DNA of 64,000 bases, taken from Nymphaea colorata. Taxonomy: Eukaryota > Streptophyta > Magnoliopsida > Nymphaeales > Nymphaeaceae. Under the pieces are notes generated by a model. It saw nothing but the letters and a program-made list of their open reading frames with translations, was not told the origin of the DNA and searched no databases. Positions 11,791-23,568 of this stretch are shown here, piece by piece (position 1 is the first letter of the stretch; each line of letters starts with the position of its first letter). Location: positions 5,401,501-5,465,500 of the forward strand of contig NC_045142.1 in assembly GCF_008831285.2 (NCBI RefSeq), in the 5' to 3' direction. The position numbers were made by a program, and so were the translations under genes.

Positions 11791-12404
11791 GTTTTCCCAA
11801 CCACTAACATGTAATGGTTGCCCTAAATAATACGAAAATATTTATGTTTTTAATTTTTTTTTAAAATACCGTACCCTGGGTCTGAACAAGTAAGACATCT
11901 AAAATGTCGATTTCCTTTTCAGAAATAATTAAAACATCTTAAAATTCCTTTTGCGCATCTAAGTCGGGCATACTAAGGCGGTGCATGACAAGGAAGTTCT
12001 ATGCTCGGATACCAAACATGTTAGAAAACCCGAAACTGCCATTCTGTTTTTCGAAAGTCAGGAAACCTCAAACATTCTAACCCCAATAGAATTCTTGCCT
12101 CAATAGCGACAAAAGTAGGACTTAAAAAAGATGAAGATTAAACCATATCGAGGGTAAAGCCAAAGACTGAATTAAAGTTTTTAAATTTTGATTAGGGTTA
12201 AAATATTGTTTTTCAAAACTTTTATATAAAACAAGTGAATTTTTTAAAAATTTAGATGTAACTTTTTAAAAATATTTTTTTTGAAGGCTGGACCAAGGCC
12301 CTACCTTGGGCACCGCTTCCTTTGGTAGGTCCGACTGTTGTGCATTCTTAAAGCCCACGATACAAAGTCATAGCCTTGGGTTTGAGACTAATTTTTCCTC
12401 TTCA
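11791..12404. other. Intergenic, no gene recognised
   Basis: AT-rich sequence with homopolymer runs. No coding or repeat signature was recognised. Confidence 0.4.
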
Positions 12405-12580
12405 TCATGTTTTACTAGTCTCTCCTCAGCACCTGGTCTCCACTTCATCATGTTTTACATGCTTTCTCCTTATCACCTGGTCACCACCATTGCCAATCGG
12501 TGGTAGCTAGGGAGTAGGGAAAACATTCAGGTGTGGACATAAGAAATGGCGATAAGCCTGCGGTGCAGCTTACAATTTCA
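12405..12580 (+). repeat. Dispersed repeat, inverted partner of 1640-1780
   Basis: Contains CATGTTTTACATGC, CACCTGGTCACCA and GTGTGGACATAAGAAATGG, the complement-strand counterparts of blocks at 1640-1780. It sits about 380 bp upstream of the copia element. No protein is recognised in it. Confidence 0.65.
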
Positions 12581-12958
12581 ACGAAGGTGGGGACAAGTAT
12601 CTTGGTAGATCCCTGTCTTTGAAATGGAGAGGAAGGTGTTCTGACTTCCCCAAAATGGAGGATCAATGTCAAAAGAAATTTCACCTCCTTGTTCCTGTTC
12701 TGAGTGTTAACGCTTCTCTAGATGGTGGTGTGCATGATGATGGTAAAAACCAGCATGACGTTGAAAGGAACCATGCTCACGGGAAACGGTTCGCCAATGC
12801 CATGCCACCTTAGCATGCGCATGCTAGAATCATGATAGCTTAACGTGGAAGAGTGGAGAAAATGGCGGACCAAATCAGAAGGAAGTAAGACCTGTAACGA
12901 AAATGGAAATGTGAAAAAGGTAGCTGGTAAAACCATAAAGACCTCTATGTTCCTTGAG

Positions 12959-13048
12959 TGTAGGAGAGAAAATACAACACATACTTTTCTTTTCGTGTAA
13001 GTAGGCCTCTTCTCTTTCAGCCCTTTATTTTTTTGCCTTCTTGCTTTA
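12959..13048 (+). repeat. 5' LTR of the copia element
   Basis: Starts TGTAGGAGAGAAAATACAA and ends in TTGCTTTA just before the primer-binding site. The 3' copy at 20138 starts TGTGGGATAGAAAATACAA and ends TTGCTTTACA. The interiors have diverged by indels, which shows the insertion is old. Confidence 0.7.
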
Positions 13049-13060
13049 TGGTATCAGAGC
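13049..13060 (+). other. Primer-binding site (initiator Met tRNA)
   Basis: TGGTATCAGAGC is the usual plant Ty1/copia primer-binding sequence, complementary to the 3' part of initiator methionine tRNA. It directly follows the 5' LTR and so fixes the element's orientation and left boundary. Confidence 0.9.
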
Positions 13061-13080
13061 CACCGCTTGAGGCTTCTGTC

Positions 13081-14428
13081 ATGGACTGTCAACTCTCTGC
13101 ATCAACCCAACCAACTAAGTTCGTTCATTCTTCAACCATCAATGTCGCCAATTTTGTGTCCATAAAATTGACACGTTCTAATTGCCTTTTATGGAGAACT
13201 CAAGTCCTTTGGCTAGTCGAGAGCCAATATCTGCAATATTTCATTGATGGCAGCAACAACGTACCTCCACAATTTATCACTGCTAGCTCTGGGCAGCATG
13301 ACAACCCATAATATGTTGCATGGAGGAAATCAAAACGTCTTCTTCGAGGCTGGATAACCTGTGAAGTGTTGGGATTTGTTGACGGGTTGGAAGCATCATA
13401 TCAGGAATGGTCTACTCTAGAACAGACTTTTGCTCTAGACTCCCCAAGAACGGGAGTGTTTTCTTTTGCAAAAGCTTCAGTCCTTCAAAGAAAGGATCTC
13501 AAACCCTTGCCCAATACATAAGAAATTTCAAAAATGCGTGATGAACTAGCAGCCATTGGAAAGTTTGTTAGCTCTTTTCTTAATGGTCTTGGACCAAGTT
13601 GCAAGGCATTTATTACCACCATGATGAAGCCACCCATTCCATCTTGCAAGGAAGTCGTGGCTCCTTCAAAGCCACAAAACATTCAAATCTCTTCAAGGGA
13701 ACCAAGGCAACGAGATGGTTCGGTAGCGAACCTAACCCTCATGCTGCCTTTTATGGACAACGGCAATGCAAACAACAGAACAAATATAATAACACAAGGG
13801 GTGGTTATTCTACCCAGTTTTGTTCTAGTGAACGCAGTTTTGAGACTTATGGTCAGCAGTCTACACGGCATAATCAACAGACAAATCAGTAGAATCCCAA
13901 TACTTTCATAGGAAAAGAAAAGGTCATTTGCTAGATTTGCTCAAAGCCTAATCACGCAGCCATAAAGTGATATCACAGGTTTAACCGAGCATTCCAAGCT
14001 AACAATACTTTTCAAACTCTGGCTGATATGAAAATATCTGACAACCAGGACAATGCTTGATTTCTCGACATGGGTGCAACTTCCTATATCACCAATAATC
14101 CAGGTATTCTCTCACTCTCTATTCCTTACAAAGGATCTGAATGCATAATGGTAGGTGATAGAAATAAGTTGAATAATCTCATATTGGAGAGACTAGTCTT
14201 GATGTTGGTAATGGTATGCTTCACCTTCATGATGTCTTGGTCGTTCCTAACATAAAAAAAATTTATTATCTGGTGGGCAACTCACTTCTGATCAGAATCT
14301 TGTATTTGAGTTTTATGATGACAAGTTCATTATAAGGGACAGAAGCACGAACCAAGTGATCACCATGGGAAAGAAGAGCGGTGATCTGCATGAGCTTCCA
14401 TGCAAAGAAGCTAATAGCTCTTTCTTTG
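13081..14428 (+). pseudogene. copia gag and protease region (broken)
   Basis: Gag begins near 13081 and contains a recognisable LTRSNCLLWRTQV block, typical of copia gag, then RGWITCEVLGFVDGLE and a DELAAIGK block. A zinc-knuckle remnant (ICSKPNH) lies near 13935 and a protease site remnant, FLDMGATS, near 14060; the canonical Asp-Thr-Gly has become Asp-Met-Gly. Stops occur at about 13309 and 13520 and inside the knuckle. The region ends where the TG...CA element is inserted at 14429, between protease and the pre-integrase zinc-binding segment. Confidence 0.85.
14424..14428 (+). repeat. Left target duplication of nested LTR element
   Basis: CTTTG directly precedes the TGTCACGACCC terminus. 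The matching right copy is CTTTC at 17482-17486 (4 of 5 identical). A 5-bp target duplication is the size made by LTR-element integrases. Confidence 0.7.
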
Positions 14429-15558
14429 TGTCACGACCCAATTTTTGATACCAATTTTTTTCCTAATTTTTGATACCAATTTTTTTTTTTCATTTTTATA
14501 ATAACGGAAGCAACATTGAGTCATGACCAAAACATAAAGAAATCAGACATTGTTTTATTTCAATAATAAAATATTTGGACCCAAACAACTAAAATAAACA
14601 CAAGTCCCCAAAACCGACGTAGTGTCTAGAATGCTAATGCCTGTCCATCACAAGAGTGGGGTCGTCACTCCAAGAGCCAAAATCAAGTCAAGGACTACAT
14701 AGAGATAGAAAGAAGGGTCAGAATTCCTCTGAATATGGAAAAATTCAACCATGAATGGAACATGACCTAACAAAATAATATTTGATTTTTGTAAAACAAA
14801 TGTCTTCAAATCTTAATAAGTATTACAGTTACAACTTATTAACAGACACAAAACCAGGTGTGCACAACCTTCAAAATTTCGTAGGCTTCAAACCGTGGTT
14901 CTCTGACAATGTCATGGTCATCGTGCAGAGCAACAAAAATCCCCGTAGGCACTCATGGGCAGAACAAAACATCTCTTCACCAGGCGATCCAATGGATCGA
15001 GGGTACCTGCAGTGAAACCTCCTGAGATATCCCAGATCGCCGCTGCAGCAGCATGGTCTCTCTAGGAACGCGGGGTGAGAGACAAGGAGACGTCTCGCTC
15101 CTAAACAGAAACAGAACAGAATCCTGGGCCCTTCTAGTACAAACAGAAGAGTGAGCGACAACAGTGAGTTCAGGCGCACCATTACCTCCCGGGACGAAAC
15201 CAACCACTGGGCAAAAACAGAAAGCTCTCACTCGCATAAACCATTGCACACAGTCCACGTTTCGCCTTCGAATTTCAAATGTGATGGTTTCTCATCACTA
15301 AACATCGTCTCGTACTTCTCACAGAAACTGCCCTCATGCTTGGTTTCCCAAACACAATAAATCAGCCATTTTAAATATTAATTTAATGGCAACAAAGCAA
15401 AATCGAGCAGTAATGCAATAGTACAAAACACAGCACGTTCAAAATTAACACAATAATCAATATTTAGAAACAAGAGAGTTCAACACCATTTTTCTGAAAT
15501 TTAAATAACACAAAAGGTACCATAGAGCAATAGTGCATAACATTACGTTTTCCAAAAA

Positions 15559-16060
15559 ATTATGAAATTTTACAAGAATAATCTCCAGAATCAGACGAAT
15601 CCAACGAGATCTTACTCGACACATTCCGACACCGGAACTGACATCGCTGATCACCGGAATCTAGTTCAGTTTCTAGTTTCAGAGAGAAGTATTCTAGCGA
15701 CAGGCAGTCACTCAAAAATCCGTATCTCCTCAACCGCTTACCCAAAAATTATGAAATTTTATAAGAGTAATATTCAGAAATAGACTAATCCAACGAGCCC
15801 TTACTTGTTATTTTCTGACTCCGAAGCTGACAGCGCCTGTCGCAGGAATCCGACGTAGTTTTTGAACTTTCTGTCGCAGAAACACTCCAGCGAGAGGCAA
15901 TCACTCAAAAATTCATATCTTTTTATCGCCTGCTCTAAAAATTATGAAATTTTACAGGCAAAATCTTCAGAAGCAGATGAATCCAACGAGTCCTTATTCG
16001 TTATTTTCCGACACCGGAGCTGACAACGCCGGTCACCGGAATCCTCCATAGTTTCCAGAT
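15559..16060. repeat. Tandem repeat of about 190 bp inside the nested element
   Basis: Three successive units, the last incomplete, begin ATTATGAAATTTTA at 15559, 15748 and 15941, giving periods of 189 and 193 bp. Each contains AATCCAACGAG, then a GACACCGGAACTGACA-like block, a CACCGGAATC block and a GCGACAGGCAGTCACTCAAA-like block. The units have diverged noticeably, so the array is not recent. Confidence 0.85.
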
Positions 16061-17212
16061 TTCACAATTACTGAAAATGCAGGAACTGAACACCGACTCC
16101 TTCCATCTTTGATTCCTTCTTCATTGCAAATCCAAATCGCATCAAACTTGGTAGGAGCGATCCTACAGTTTTTATTCTCTATTCCGCCACATGGTGCATG
16201 CTCCCTACGATAATTATTTCTGTTTCTGGTTAATTCAGAGATACATGGAAATCATTCTATCCTTTAATAGAATCTGCAGGTTTACCAAATGATCTTATTT
16301 TCCAACCATGCTAATTTTGTGAAGATGGTCGCCGTTGCCTCTCGTGTTAACAGCAGACACATGGGTATCTTAGAAATCTATTACCCAGATCAGATTGAGT
16401 TTGGTTATGTATTATCATATAAACATACCAAAACACAAGAACTGCATGTTTTTATCATTTTCAAGTATCCCCCTGCGTTCTAATATTGCTAACTACAATA
16501 AGAGTGAAAATCACATAATACGAAGCAGTCCCACATTCGGCAGGCCTGGCTTGGACATTGTTGTATTCTGTATAGGTCCAGAGTAAGGTGAAATTAAGAC
16601 TGTCTCTCATTTTCTTTAAAAAAATTACCATCTAAAACCTCTAATTGCATAGTGTTTCATTCCTCAAACAGAACGTGTACAACTGTCATGTGCATACACC
16701 ATCAATTTCCCCATACTTGAACTTTCATGGAAATCGGAACACATGTTAGGACAATTCCAGAACAAGGGTGTCACCGCATGCTTCATATAATCATATCATG
16801 CACGCAGTACCATAACATATATATGTATATTCTTTCACAAATAGCTCGTATGTGTATGTTGATCAAATTGGGTGGAATCGACTGCAAGAGACACCTCTGA
16901 GGTGAAACAGGGAACCGTGGTTGAGAAATAAAAAATTGCAGCAACCAGTGATGTTTAAGAATAAGTGTGTTGTGCATCATTTCTAGCATACAACACCTCA
17001 TTCCTCTACTTATATCTAGGCATATAAATACATAAATCTACATGTATATGTATCTATACCACATCAAAAATACACAGCTTCATTACCCATACCTTTTTCA
17101 ATTCCGAAATGACTTCCAGCACCAACCCCTTTTTGCTTCTCGTCCCTTTCCAGCAGCCAACCACTTCAATCTTCAACTAAAAAGAGGGCAAAGATGAGGA
17201 CGTCTCTCTCTC

Positions 17213-17223
17213 TCTCTCTCTCT
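17213..17223. repeat. CT microsatellite in the nested element
   Basis: A short (TC)n run follows a TATATAAAT-like stretch near 17025. If the element is an LTR, these could mark its promoter and start region; this is inference. Confidence 0.4.
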
Positions 17224-17486
17224 TCCTTTCTCTCTTTCTGTTGTCGTTGGAGTCTCAGGTTGAGGGCTGCAGCAATAAGAGATGTCAATCTCTCACAAGG
17301 AAATCAATCACCCGTTAGTTTTTCTTTTCCCTTCTTTTCTTTCCAAAAACTGCTTCCTCTATGATTTAATTTGTCAGTTTTCATTTTAGGTAACCCTCAT
17401 TTAAATCTGCCGTTTATAATTCTTCCCCCTATTAATGTTTTCCATAAATAAGGAAAAGGGAAAGAGATCATGGGCGTTACACTTTC

Positions 17487-20137
17487 ATTAAGCATCAATC
17501 TATCACCTAGAGGTTTGGCACCACCGGCTCAGCCATCCACATTCGAACATAGTTTCTTTCTTACAAAAGCATGGTCATATTACAATATTGAACTCTAAAA
17601 TTAGTCTTGATGTTTGTCTTGGGTATGCAATGGCTAAGTCTTGTCAATGTCGTTTTTTGTTTCACCAAACTCATGTGATGAACCTTTTATGAAAGTCCAT
17701 TGCTACCTTTGGGGCCCTTCCTGCAAGTATTTTCTATTATGCTTTATTTGTTGATGATCATTCTCGCTTTATTTGGCTGTACCCACTTAAGCAAAAGACT
17801 GATTACCTTGACTACTTTTCTGATTTTCACAAGATGGTTGCAAATTGGTTCAATTGCACAACTAAGATTTTTCAATCTGATGGTGGAGGGGAATTCATTA
17901 GTAACAAATTTCAATCTTTTCTTAACCGTTATGAAATCCCACATCATGTCCTGCCCTAGAACCCCCGAACAAAACCGGACAGGTAGAAAGAAAACGATCC
18001 AGTATTTTTGAGCTTTGTCGGTTTATAATATTTGAAACAAGTGTGCCCTTAAAATACTGGGTTATGGCCTGCCTTTGAGACAGCAGTTTGGCTTCTAAAT
18101 AGACTGCCATCTGCAACCTTGTCCATGGAAACCCCAAGAAATTATTTCACGAAGACCCTGATTATTTATGGTTTAGAACTTTGTGGGTTTAGTGTTATCC
18201 ACATTTACGGCATTATGCCAAAAAAAAAAAATTCGATTACACGTCCCTGCCATATGTCTTCTTAGGTTACAGTGAATCACACAAAAGCTATAGATGCCTC
18301 TATGTGTCATCGGAACACATTTATATTTGTGGTTTTTGATGAGTATTGTTTTCCTTTTAAAACTTCAAAAAATATTGTTGTTGCTTCAACACTAAATTGT
18401 GGCTCTTTTTCTGGTTGGTTGAATCCAAAGTATCATGAAGAAGTCATGCCCCTCATTAATAGCTTTGTTGACCCACGCATGCTTACTTCACGACAACGCT
18501 CTTGATGACCATGCCACCACAGAGAATCACGTGGAACAAGAACAACAATCACTTGAAAAATATGGAACACCATTAAAATGAGAAAGCTGAAATGAAAAAA
18601 TTCTATCCAAAGAAATGGACAAAGTGGTGCCAACTTGCATCCGATGGTGACACGATCAATTGCGGGGATTGTCAAACCCAATCCTCGTTATTTTTTGGCA
18701 AAGCTTGAATTACATCATGAGCCACAATCTTACAAGCAAGCTCTGAATCATTCAGGATGGTACACTGTCACGAGGAAAAAAATTTTGATGCTTTACATCA
18801 AACACAAACGTGAACTTTGGTACCAAAGGCAGTGAACATGAACACGGTTGAGGTTGTACTTAGTGTCGCTTTTAACCGGAAATGGATCATTCTACAGCTT
18901 CATATAAATAATGTCTTCTTACATGGCAAGCTTGAGGAGAGAGTGTACATGGAGCAACCACCGGAATTTGTGATTCCAACAAGCCACATCATGTTTGTAG
19001 ATTACAACGTGCTTTATATGGCCTTTGGCAAGCTTTTGGGGGGGCCTGGTTCGATCGATTCACTTCCTACCTTTTAGGTATGAGATTCTTTATAGTGTGG
19101 CTGACTCATCTCTTTTCATATGTCAACTCCAGTGGCGTAGCCACATGTGGGCCGTGGTGGACAGTTGCCCACTCCAGTTCTTTAAAATTTGTTTTCTTTT
19201 ACATTGAAAAATTTAATATTTATTTTTGTTACCCCTTCAGATATAAATGTTTCTAAACATGTGCTCCTCCAGTGAATTTTTTTGGCTTAGCCACTGGGCA
19301 AAATCCAACAAGGATCAATATTTCCTCTCATATATATGTTGATGATATTGTCATTACTAGGAGGCAGCAACCAGCCATTGCTTTTCAAAGTCATTCATCA
19401 ACTTAGCTCAAAATTTCAAATGAAGGACTTGGGTAAACTTTTCACCATTTTCTTGGAATCTAGGTTTCAGACATTAATGGTGGCATACTTCTTGATCAAA
19501 CTACGTATGCATGACAAATCTTGGACAAGGAGAGAATGGCAGATTGCCGACATCTTACGACACCTATGGCTAGACAATTGAAGCCACCAATTTCATCATC
19601 TCCCTTCCTGGACATTAAGTTTTTCCAAAGCATTGTTGGCAGCCTTCAGTATTCAAGGTTTACAAGACCTGATTTGTCCATAAGTGTTAATTACGTTTGC
19701 CAGCACATGCACGAGAATATCATTTCTAAATGGTTAAGAGAATATTGCGATACATCAAGGGCCCCTTGCACTATGGACTTCAGATACTTCAATATGGTCC
19801 ATTAAATTTATGTCTTCTCAGACGCCGATTGGGCTGGTTGCTCAATGACTCGACGGTCTACCACTAGGTTTTACATTTATCTTGGAGTTCAAGACGACAA
19901 CTTACTGTTGCTTGATCAAGTCTAGAAGTAGAGTATAGAGCTCTCGCATCTACAGCCACTGAAGTTGTTTGGATAACTTACATCCAACAAGACCTTGGTA
20001 TTTATATGACTCAAGCTCTCGTCATGTCAGCTCTACACATGACCATTAATCCTATATTTTATGGTTGAACAAAACGGTGGAGATTGATTATCACTTTCTA
20101 GATTGATTGTCACTTCATTTGAGAGAAGGTTGCCCGC
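17487..20137 (+). pseudogene. copia integrase, RT and RNase H region (broken)
   Basis: Immediately right of the nested element is the pre-integrase zinc segment WHHRLSHPH at 17516. Then follow the integrase core with FVDDHSRFIWLYPLK near 17745 and FQSDGGGEF near 17870. The reverse transcriptase has RKWIILQLHINNVFLHG near 18880 (the usual Asp-Ile-Asn replaced by His-Ile-Asn), EERVYMEQPP, and IYVDDIVIT near 19335. RNase H has SIVGSLQYSRFTRPDLS near 19630 and FSDADWAGC near 19815. Stops, frameshifts and an A-run near 18225 break every domain. A miniature element interrupts RT between DSSLFI and YVDD. Confidence 0.9.
19130..19296. mobile_element. Family E miniature element nested in copia RT
   Basis: The ends CAGTGGCGTAGCCAC and GGCTTAGCCACTG are inverted repeats of each other. 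Removing the 167 bp plus the next 8 bp keeps the RT frame through to the YVDD motif, as expected for an element with an 8-bp target duplication. The flanking 8-mers have decayed (GTCAACTC and GGCAAAAT, 4 of 8 identical). The same ends and similar size occur at 42287-42443, where the duplication is perfect. Confidence 0.75.
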
Positions 20138-20248
20138 TGTGGGATAGAAAATACAATTCAGACTTTTTGTAGAAGCAAAGGAAACCGAACCACATTAATT
20201 CCCTTCTTCTTTCTCTGCCCTTTACTTTTTGTCTTCTTTTGCTTTACA
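20138..20248 (+). repeat. 3' LTR of the copia element
   Basis: Begins TGTGGGATAGAAAATACAA after a purine-rich GAGAGAAGG stretch and ends TTGCTTTACA. It shares its start, end and CCCTTTA block with the 5' copy, and is about 20 bp longer because of indels. Confidence 0.7.
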
Positions 20249-23200
20249 GTACAGAGGACAACCCGATATGTCTTTTCCATGTTTCATCGCCAAAACTGAC
20301 TTGATTTTTAGTTGATCTAGCGCAGTAAGTCCTGGCTGAATTTCTCCTTAAGCCGCAAGAAATTAAGAGGGAGAAACTTAACATCGATCTTATTCAAACA
20401 CCAACTTCCTTTATCTAAAAGATCATGTCAAACATAATATCCACCTAATTGTGAGAGTTTTGGTCACACTTGGGGTTCTTGTTTTTGTCAAAACTGCTAA
20501 AGGAAAGCTGCAAATTCAGACTTTGGGTCACACAGTAGGCAAAGTGGTTGCTGGACTTAATTATGCATAGCTAGAAGGCATATTCTGATGATCACCGCTC
20601 AAGATGCATGGTGTACAGTAACCACGTCCTCAGTTCGAGTCTTATATGAAGGAATGTTGTTCTTGGGATCAGGGGTACCATTGTGGAGGCCTACTGGACT
20701 GGTTCTTCCTCCCCCGCGCTCTCCTCAGCAAGTTTGACTCTCTCTCTCTCTCCCCTCCCCCCCTTCTAGGTTTGTGAAAGAATGAAATAATTGTGAGCTT
20801 CAACTAATTCTAGACAAGAGAAATTAAAGCGGATCATCTTCTCCTGCAAATGTTTTTTCTCTGCTTTCTTTACTTACTAAATTAATTTCATCGGACAAAT
20901 TGGCAGCTGCTTGAAAGCTTTTGGTGCTACGATACTAATCTCGCATGGGATTCTTCTTAGGGGCAAGTCCGCTGAGGCGCCAAGTATTAACAAATTATGA
21001 AGCGGAAACTTTTTAGGGACGTAATACATTAACATAGAAAACTAACAAGTTGATATAAATAAGTACTACTTTTAAGAGTAAACTGTGTAGTTCAATAAAT
21101 GGTATCTAATACCATTTTAAAGTATAATGTCATGGGAATTCCGCAGGTGTCTATGCAGCCAAACACAAAGTGCGCAGCAAGTTTCTTCATATGGGGGATA
21201 AAAGAAAATGCATCAAGTTTAACGCCTGTTTATTCTATAACAATGTGAGACACAGCTGTATTGCAAATTTCAATTTCAAGTTGCATTTGATTTGTTCGAG
21301 CTGAACCAAGTCCATTCAGAAAACGTAACTACAGAAGCAAAGGCCCTACAACCAACCCTTGTTTATCATCGGTGAGGCACAAAGAACGTGGCAAGACCAT
21401 GTGCTCTATCATTGCAAAAAAGATCCGTGGACTAAGAGAAGTTTAAAGATTTGAACTAAAGGAGAGTGAGTTGCATGAATAGAGGGAAACTGGATCTATA
21501 GATCTGGACATGATTACATAGTTGAAAACCCCATGATTCGTTCCTTTTGATCCCTATTCATTCCAATTTTCGTTGAGTTTCATAGGCAAATTGTTAGTAT
21601 CAAAACATCAGCTTGAGCAATAGCGGCTAGCAAAACATATTGAGAGTCCAGTTTTTCGGAAAAAGCATCTACATGGTCGTTCTTAGCATGATTCTGTGTT
21701 TGATTGGTATTGAAAGCCTTCGTGATATGATATTGTTGATGACCTCCATATTAATCAATCAAGTTGTAAAGTTGTGGACCTTTTGCAATACTTTTTTATT
21801 CAACTTAGCACGAAATCACATTTTTGTATATATGCAATGATTAGAGGGTCCACGTACACTAGTATCACTTCAATGGAAAAAGCAAAAATGCACAATTAAT
21901 GCTAGGGCGGTATTGGGGCCAAAAAAATCCAAGAATGACATAATATGGTGTAGTGTACTTTTAAATAAAATAGAATGGGATTGCTTGCACCATGCTGCTT
22001 TGCAAAATTTTTTGCATTATTTTGCCTTGATGACAAACTTGGTAACCAACCACATGGAATTTGTCTCCTCGTGGAGATCGATCACAAAACTCGAGATAAG
22101 CCACTAATGATATCATTGTTGATTAACAATTCACCACTTTATAAGTATTGTTGCAGTTCTTTAAATATTTTTTTATGGCGCCATCAATGGTTCGAATTGC
22201 AAGGGGATTTTCTACTTGGGGATTTGCCACTTAAAATCTTGAATTTGATGGAGGTCAATGATCTTACAGTTGGGTGTATTTCTCGGCATAAGCTGGTCAA
22301 GATCCTTCCACGTTGGTATTAGGTAACCTGTTTGGTAATTGAAGCTTTTATGCTTTTGGCAAACCAAGGGCTGAAGAAAAGGTCATACTAAGCAATTTGG
22401 CAACTTAGACTATCCAACTCTCTTTTGGTGTGCCTTAGCGTTGAGCCTTTGACCATATATATTGTGTTTATCAAACTAGCTAGCTGACGTGAGATACCTC
22501 TTCATTTTCATATCTATCTCTCCCACTGGGCATAGTGTATTTGGTTATGAGTGCTACACCTCTTGATTGTAAACAATGGATGTACTTGGATCCCAAGCAA
22601 ACAGAGAAAAGGGGAGGAGCGGATTTTGAGAGTCTCTCTCCCCTCCTGTTTTTCTCTCTCTCTATATATATATATATATCTCTCTCTCTCTCTCTAACTT
22701 TCACGTCACTATGCAGGATGGAGACTTTTTTAAATGTGCAAAACTTTTATGTCATCGATCGAGTAACAGAAAATTCTCATATACCAGCTTTCCCAAATTA
22801 GAATTTTCTCATTTTCAAACGTTGTGCCTTCAGGGAGAGTATCTTTGAATCAATCGTTTATTAAAAAGAACTCCAGAAAACTCCGCCGCAACCCTGCGGA
22901 ACTCCAAAAAATTCGTATAATTGAAAGTCTGCGTGCATTGTGACAAAGAACGTCTCAATAAGATGGGCAACTTCACACGCACCCTGATGCTTAGTTTTGA
23001 CAATACATATGACTCTCGAGGCAGCTGCAGTTTTGCACTTTGTGCTCCCTCTTCAAGAATGTGGTGTTCGTCAAGCAAGCTCCACAAAAAACTTTGGCGC
23101 AGGAATTAGTTAGCCTTTTATCAGGATCTGACTCGAAGATGATCTTCAATGCAAAGTTGCACATTTTAGATAGAAATGAAACCACAAATATAAATACATG

Positions 23201-23568
23201 CAAATTAAAGAGACCCAAATGAGAAGAAGTAAAAAATGTGAATTCTATTTTTATTGCAGATTATGGACAGTATGTAAACTATATTTTGATTTGGGTACTT
23301 GAGATCACTTGAAGCAACTAAACTACCAGATGTCTCCACATAAATTTGAAAATTTCTAAGAAGCAAAGCGACGAAAGAAGATGATATTACTTGGAATATA
23401 TTTTTGTATTTTCACCGGATGATTACAACATCGATCACAAGTAATTACATTAAAGAAATTCATTCGATTAAAAAATTAAAAAATAGGTTATCAAATTTAG
23501 CTACCACCAAAGAAATCCAATGACCAAAAATAGAAGCCTCTGCAACACAACCATCGATTAGTTCTTCT
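20249..23568. other. Intergenic, no gene recognised
   Basis: A long stretch between the copia element and the second ABCG gene. It has a CT tract at about 20736-20752 and a mixed CT/TA microsatellite at 22642-22696. Open frames around 21913-22322 and 22830-23222 do not resemble any family I recognise. The segment 22850-23220 is open on both strands and more evenly composed than its flanks, so a decayed gene fragment is possible. Confidence 0.4.
22642..22696. repeat. Compound CT/TA/CT microsatellite
   Basis: (CT)n, then (AT)n of about 16 bp, then (CT)n. The symmetrical layout is typical of slippage-prone compound microsatellites. Confidence 0.9.

Larger units (their letters stand above)
14429..17481. 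mobile_element. Nested 3.05-kb TG...CA element, probably a solo LTR
   Basis: Starts TGTCACGACCC and ends GGGCGTTACA. The outermost bases form an imperfect inverted repeat (TGTCACGACC against TGTAACGCCC), and the element is flanked by CTTTG and CTTTC. Removing it with one target copy leaves the copia reading frame in phase from the protease side to the pre-integrase side, which supports both borders. No internal primer-binding site, polypurine tract or coding domain was found, so a solo LTR is favoured over a complete element. LTRs of this length with TGT-ACG-CCC ends are known in large plant Ty3/gypsy elements such as Tekay/Del; that assignment is inference. It carries tandem repeats at 15559-16060 and a CT tract near 17213. 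Confidence 0.75.
12959..20248 (+). mobile_element. Degenerate Ty1/copia retrotransposon with nested insertions
   Basis: The element runs LTR, primer-binding site, gag, protease, integrase, reverse transcriptase, RNase H, LTR. The integrase-before-RT order defines Ty1/copia. All domains carry stops and frameshifts, so it is inactive. A 3053-bp TG...CA element interrupts it at 14429-17481 and a 167-bp miniature element at 19130-19296. Without these and the duplicated target bases, about 4.1 kb remains, a little short for copia, so internal deletions are likely. The short LTRs of about 90-110 bp suggest an Ale/Retrofit-like lineage, which is an inference. The flanking 5-mers TTGAG and GTACA do not match, so the target duplication has decayed or the ends are slightly off. 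Confidence 0.88.

Noticed and set aside
15559-16060. CRISPR-like or centromeric array
   Set aside because: Only about 2.6 diverged units, inside a transposable element in a plant genome; no spacer-repeat structure.
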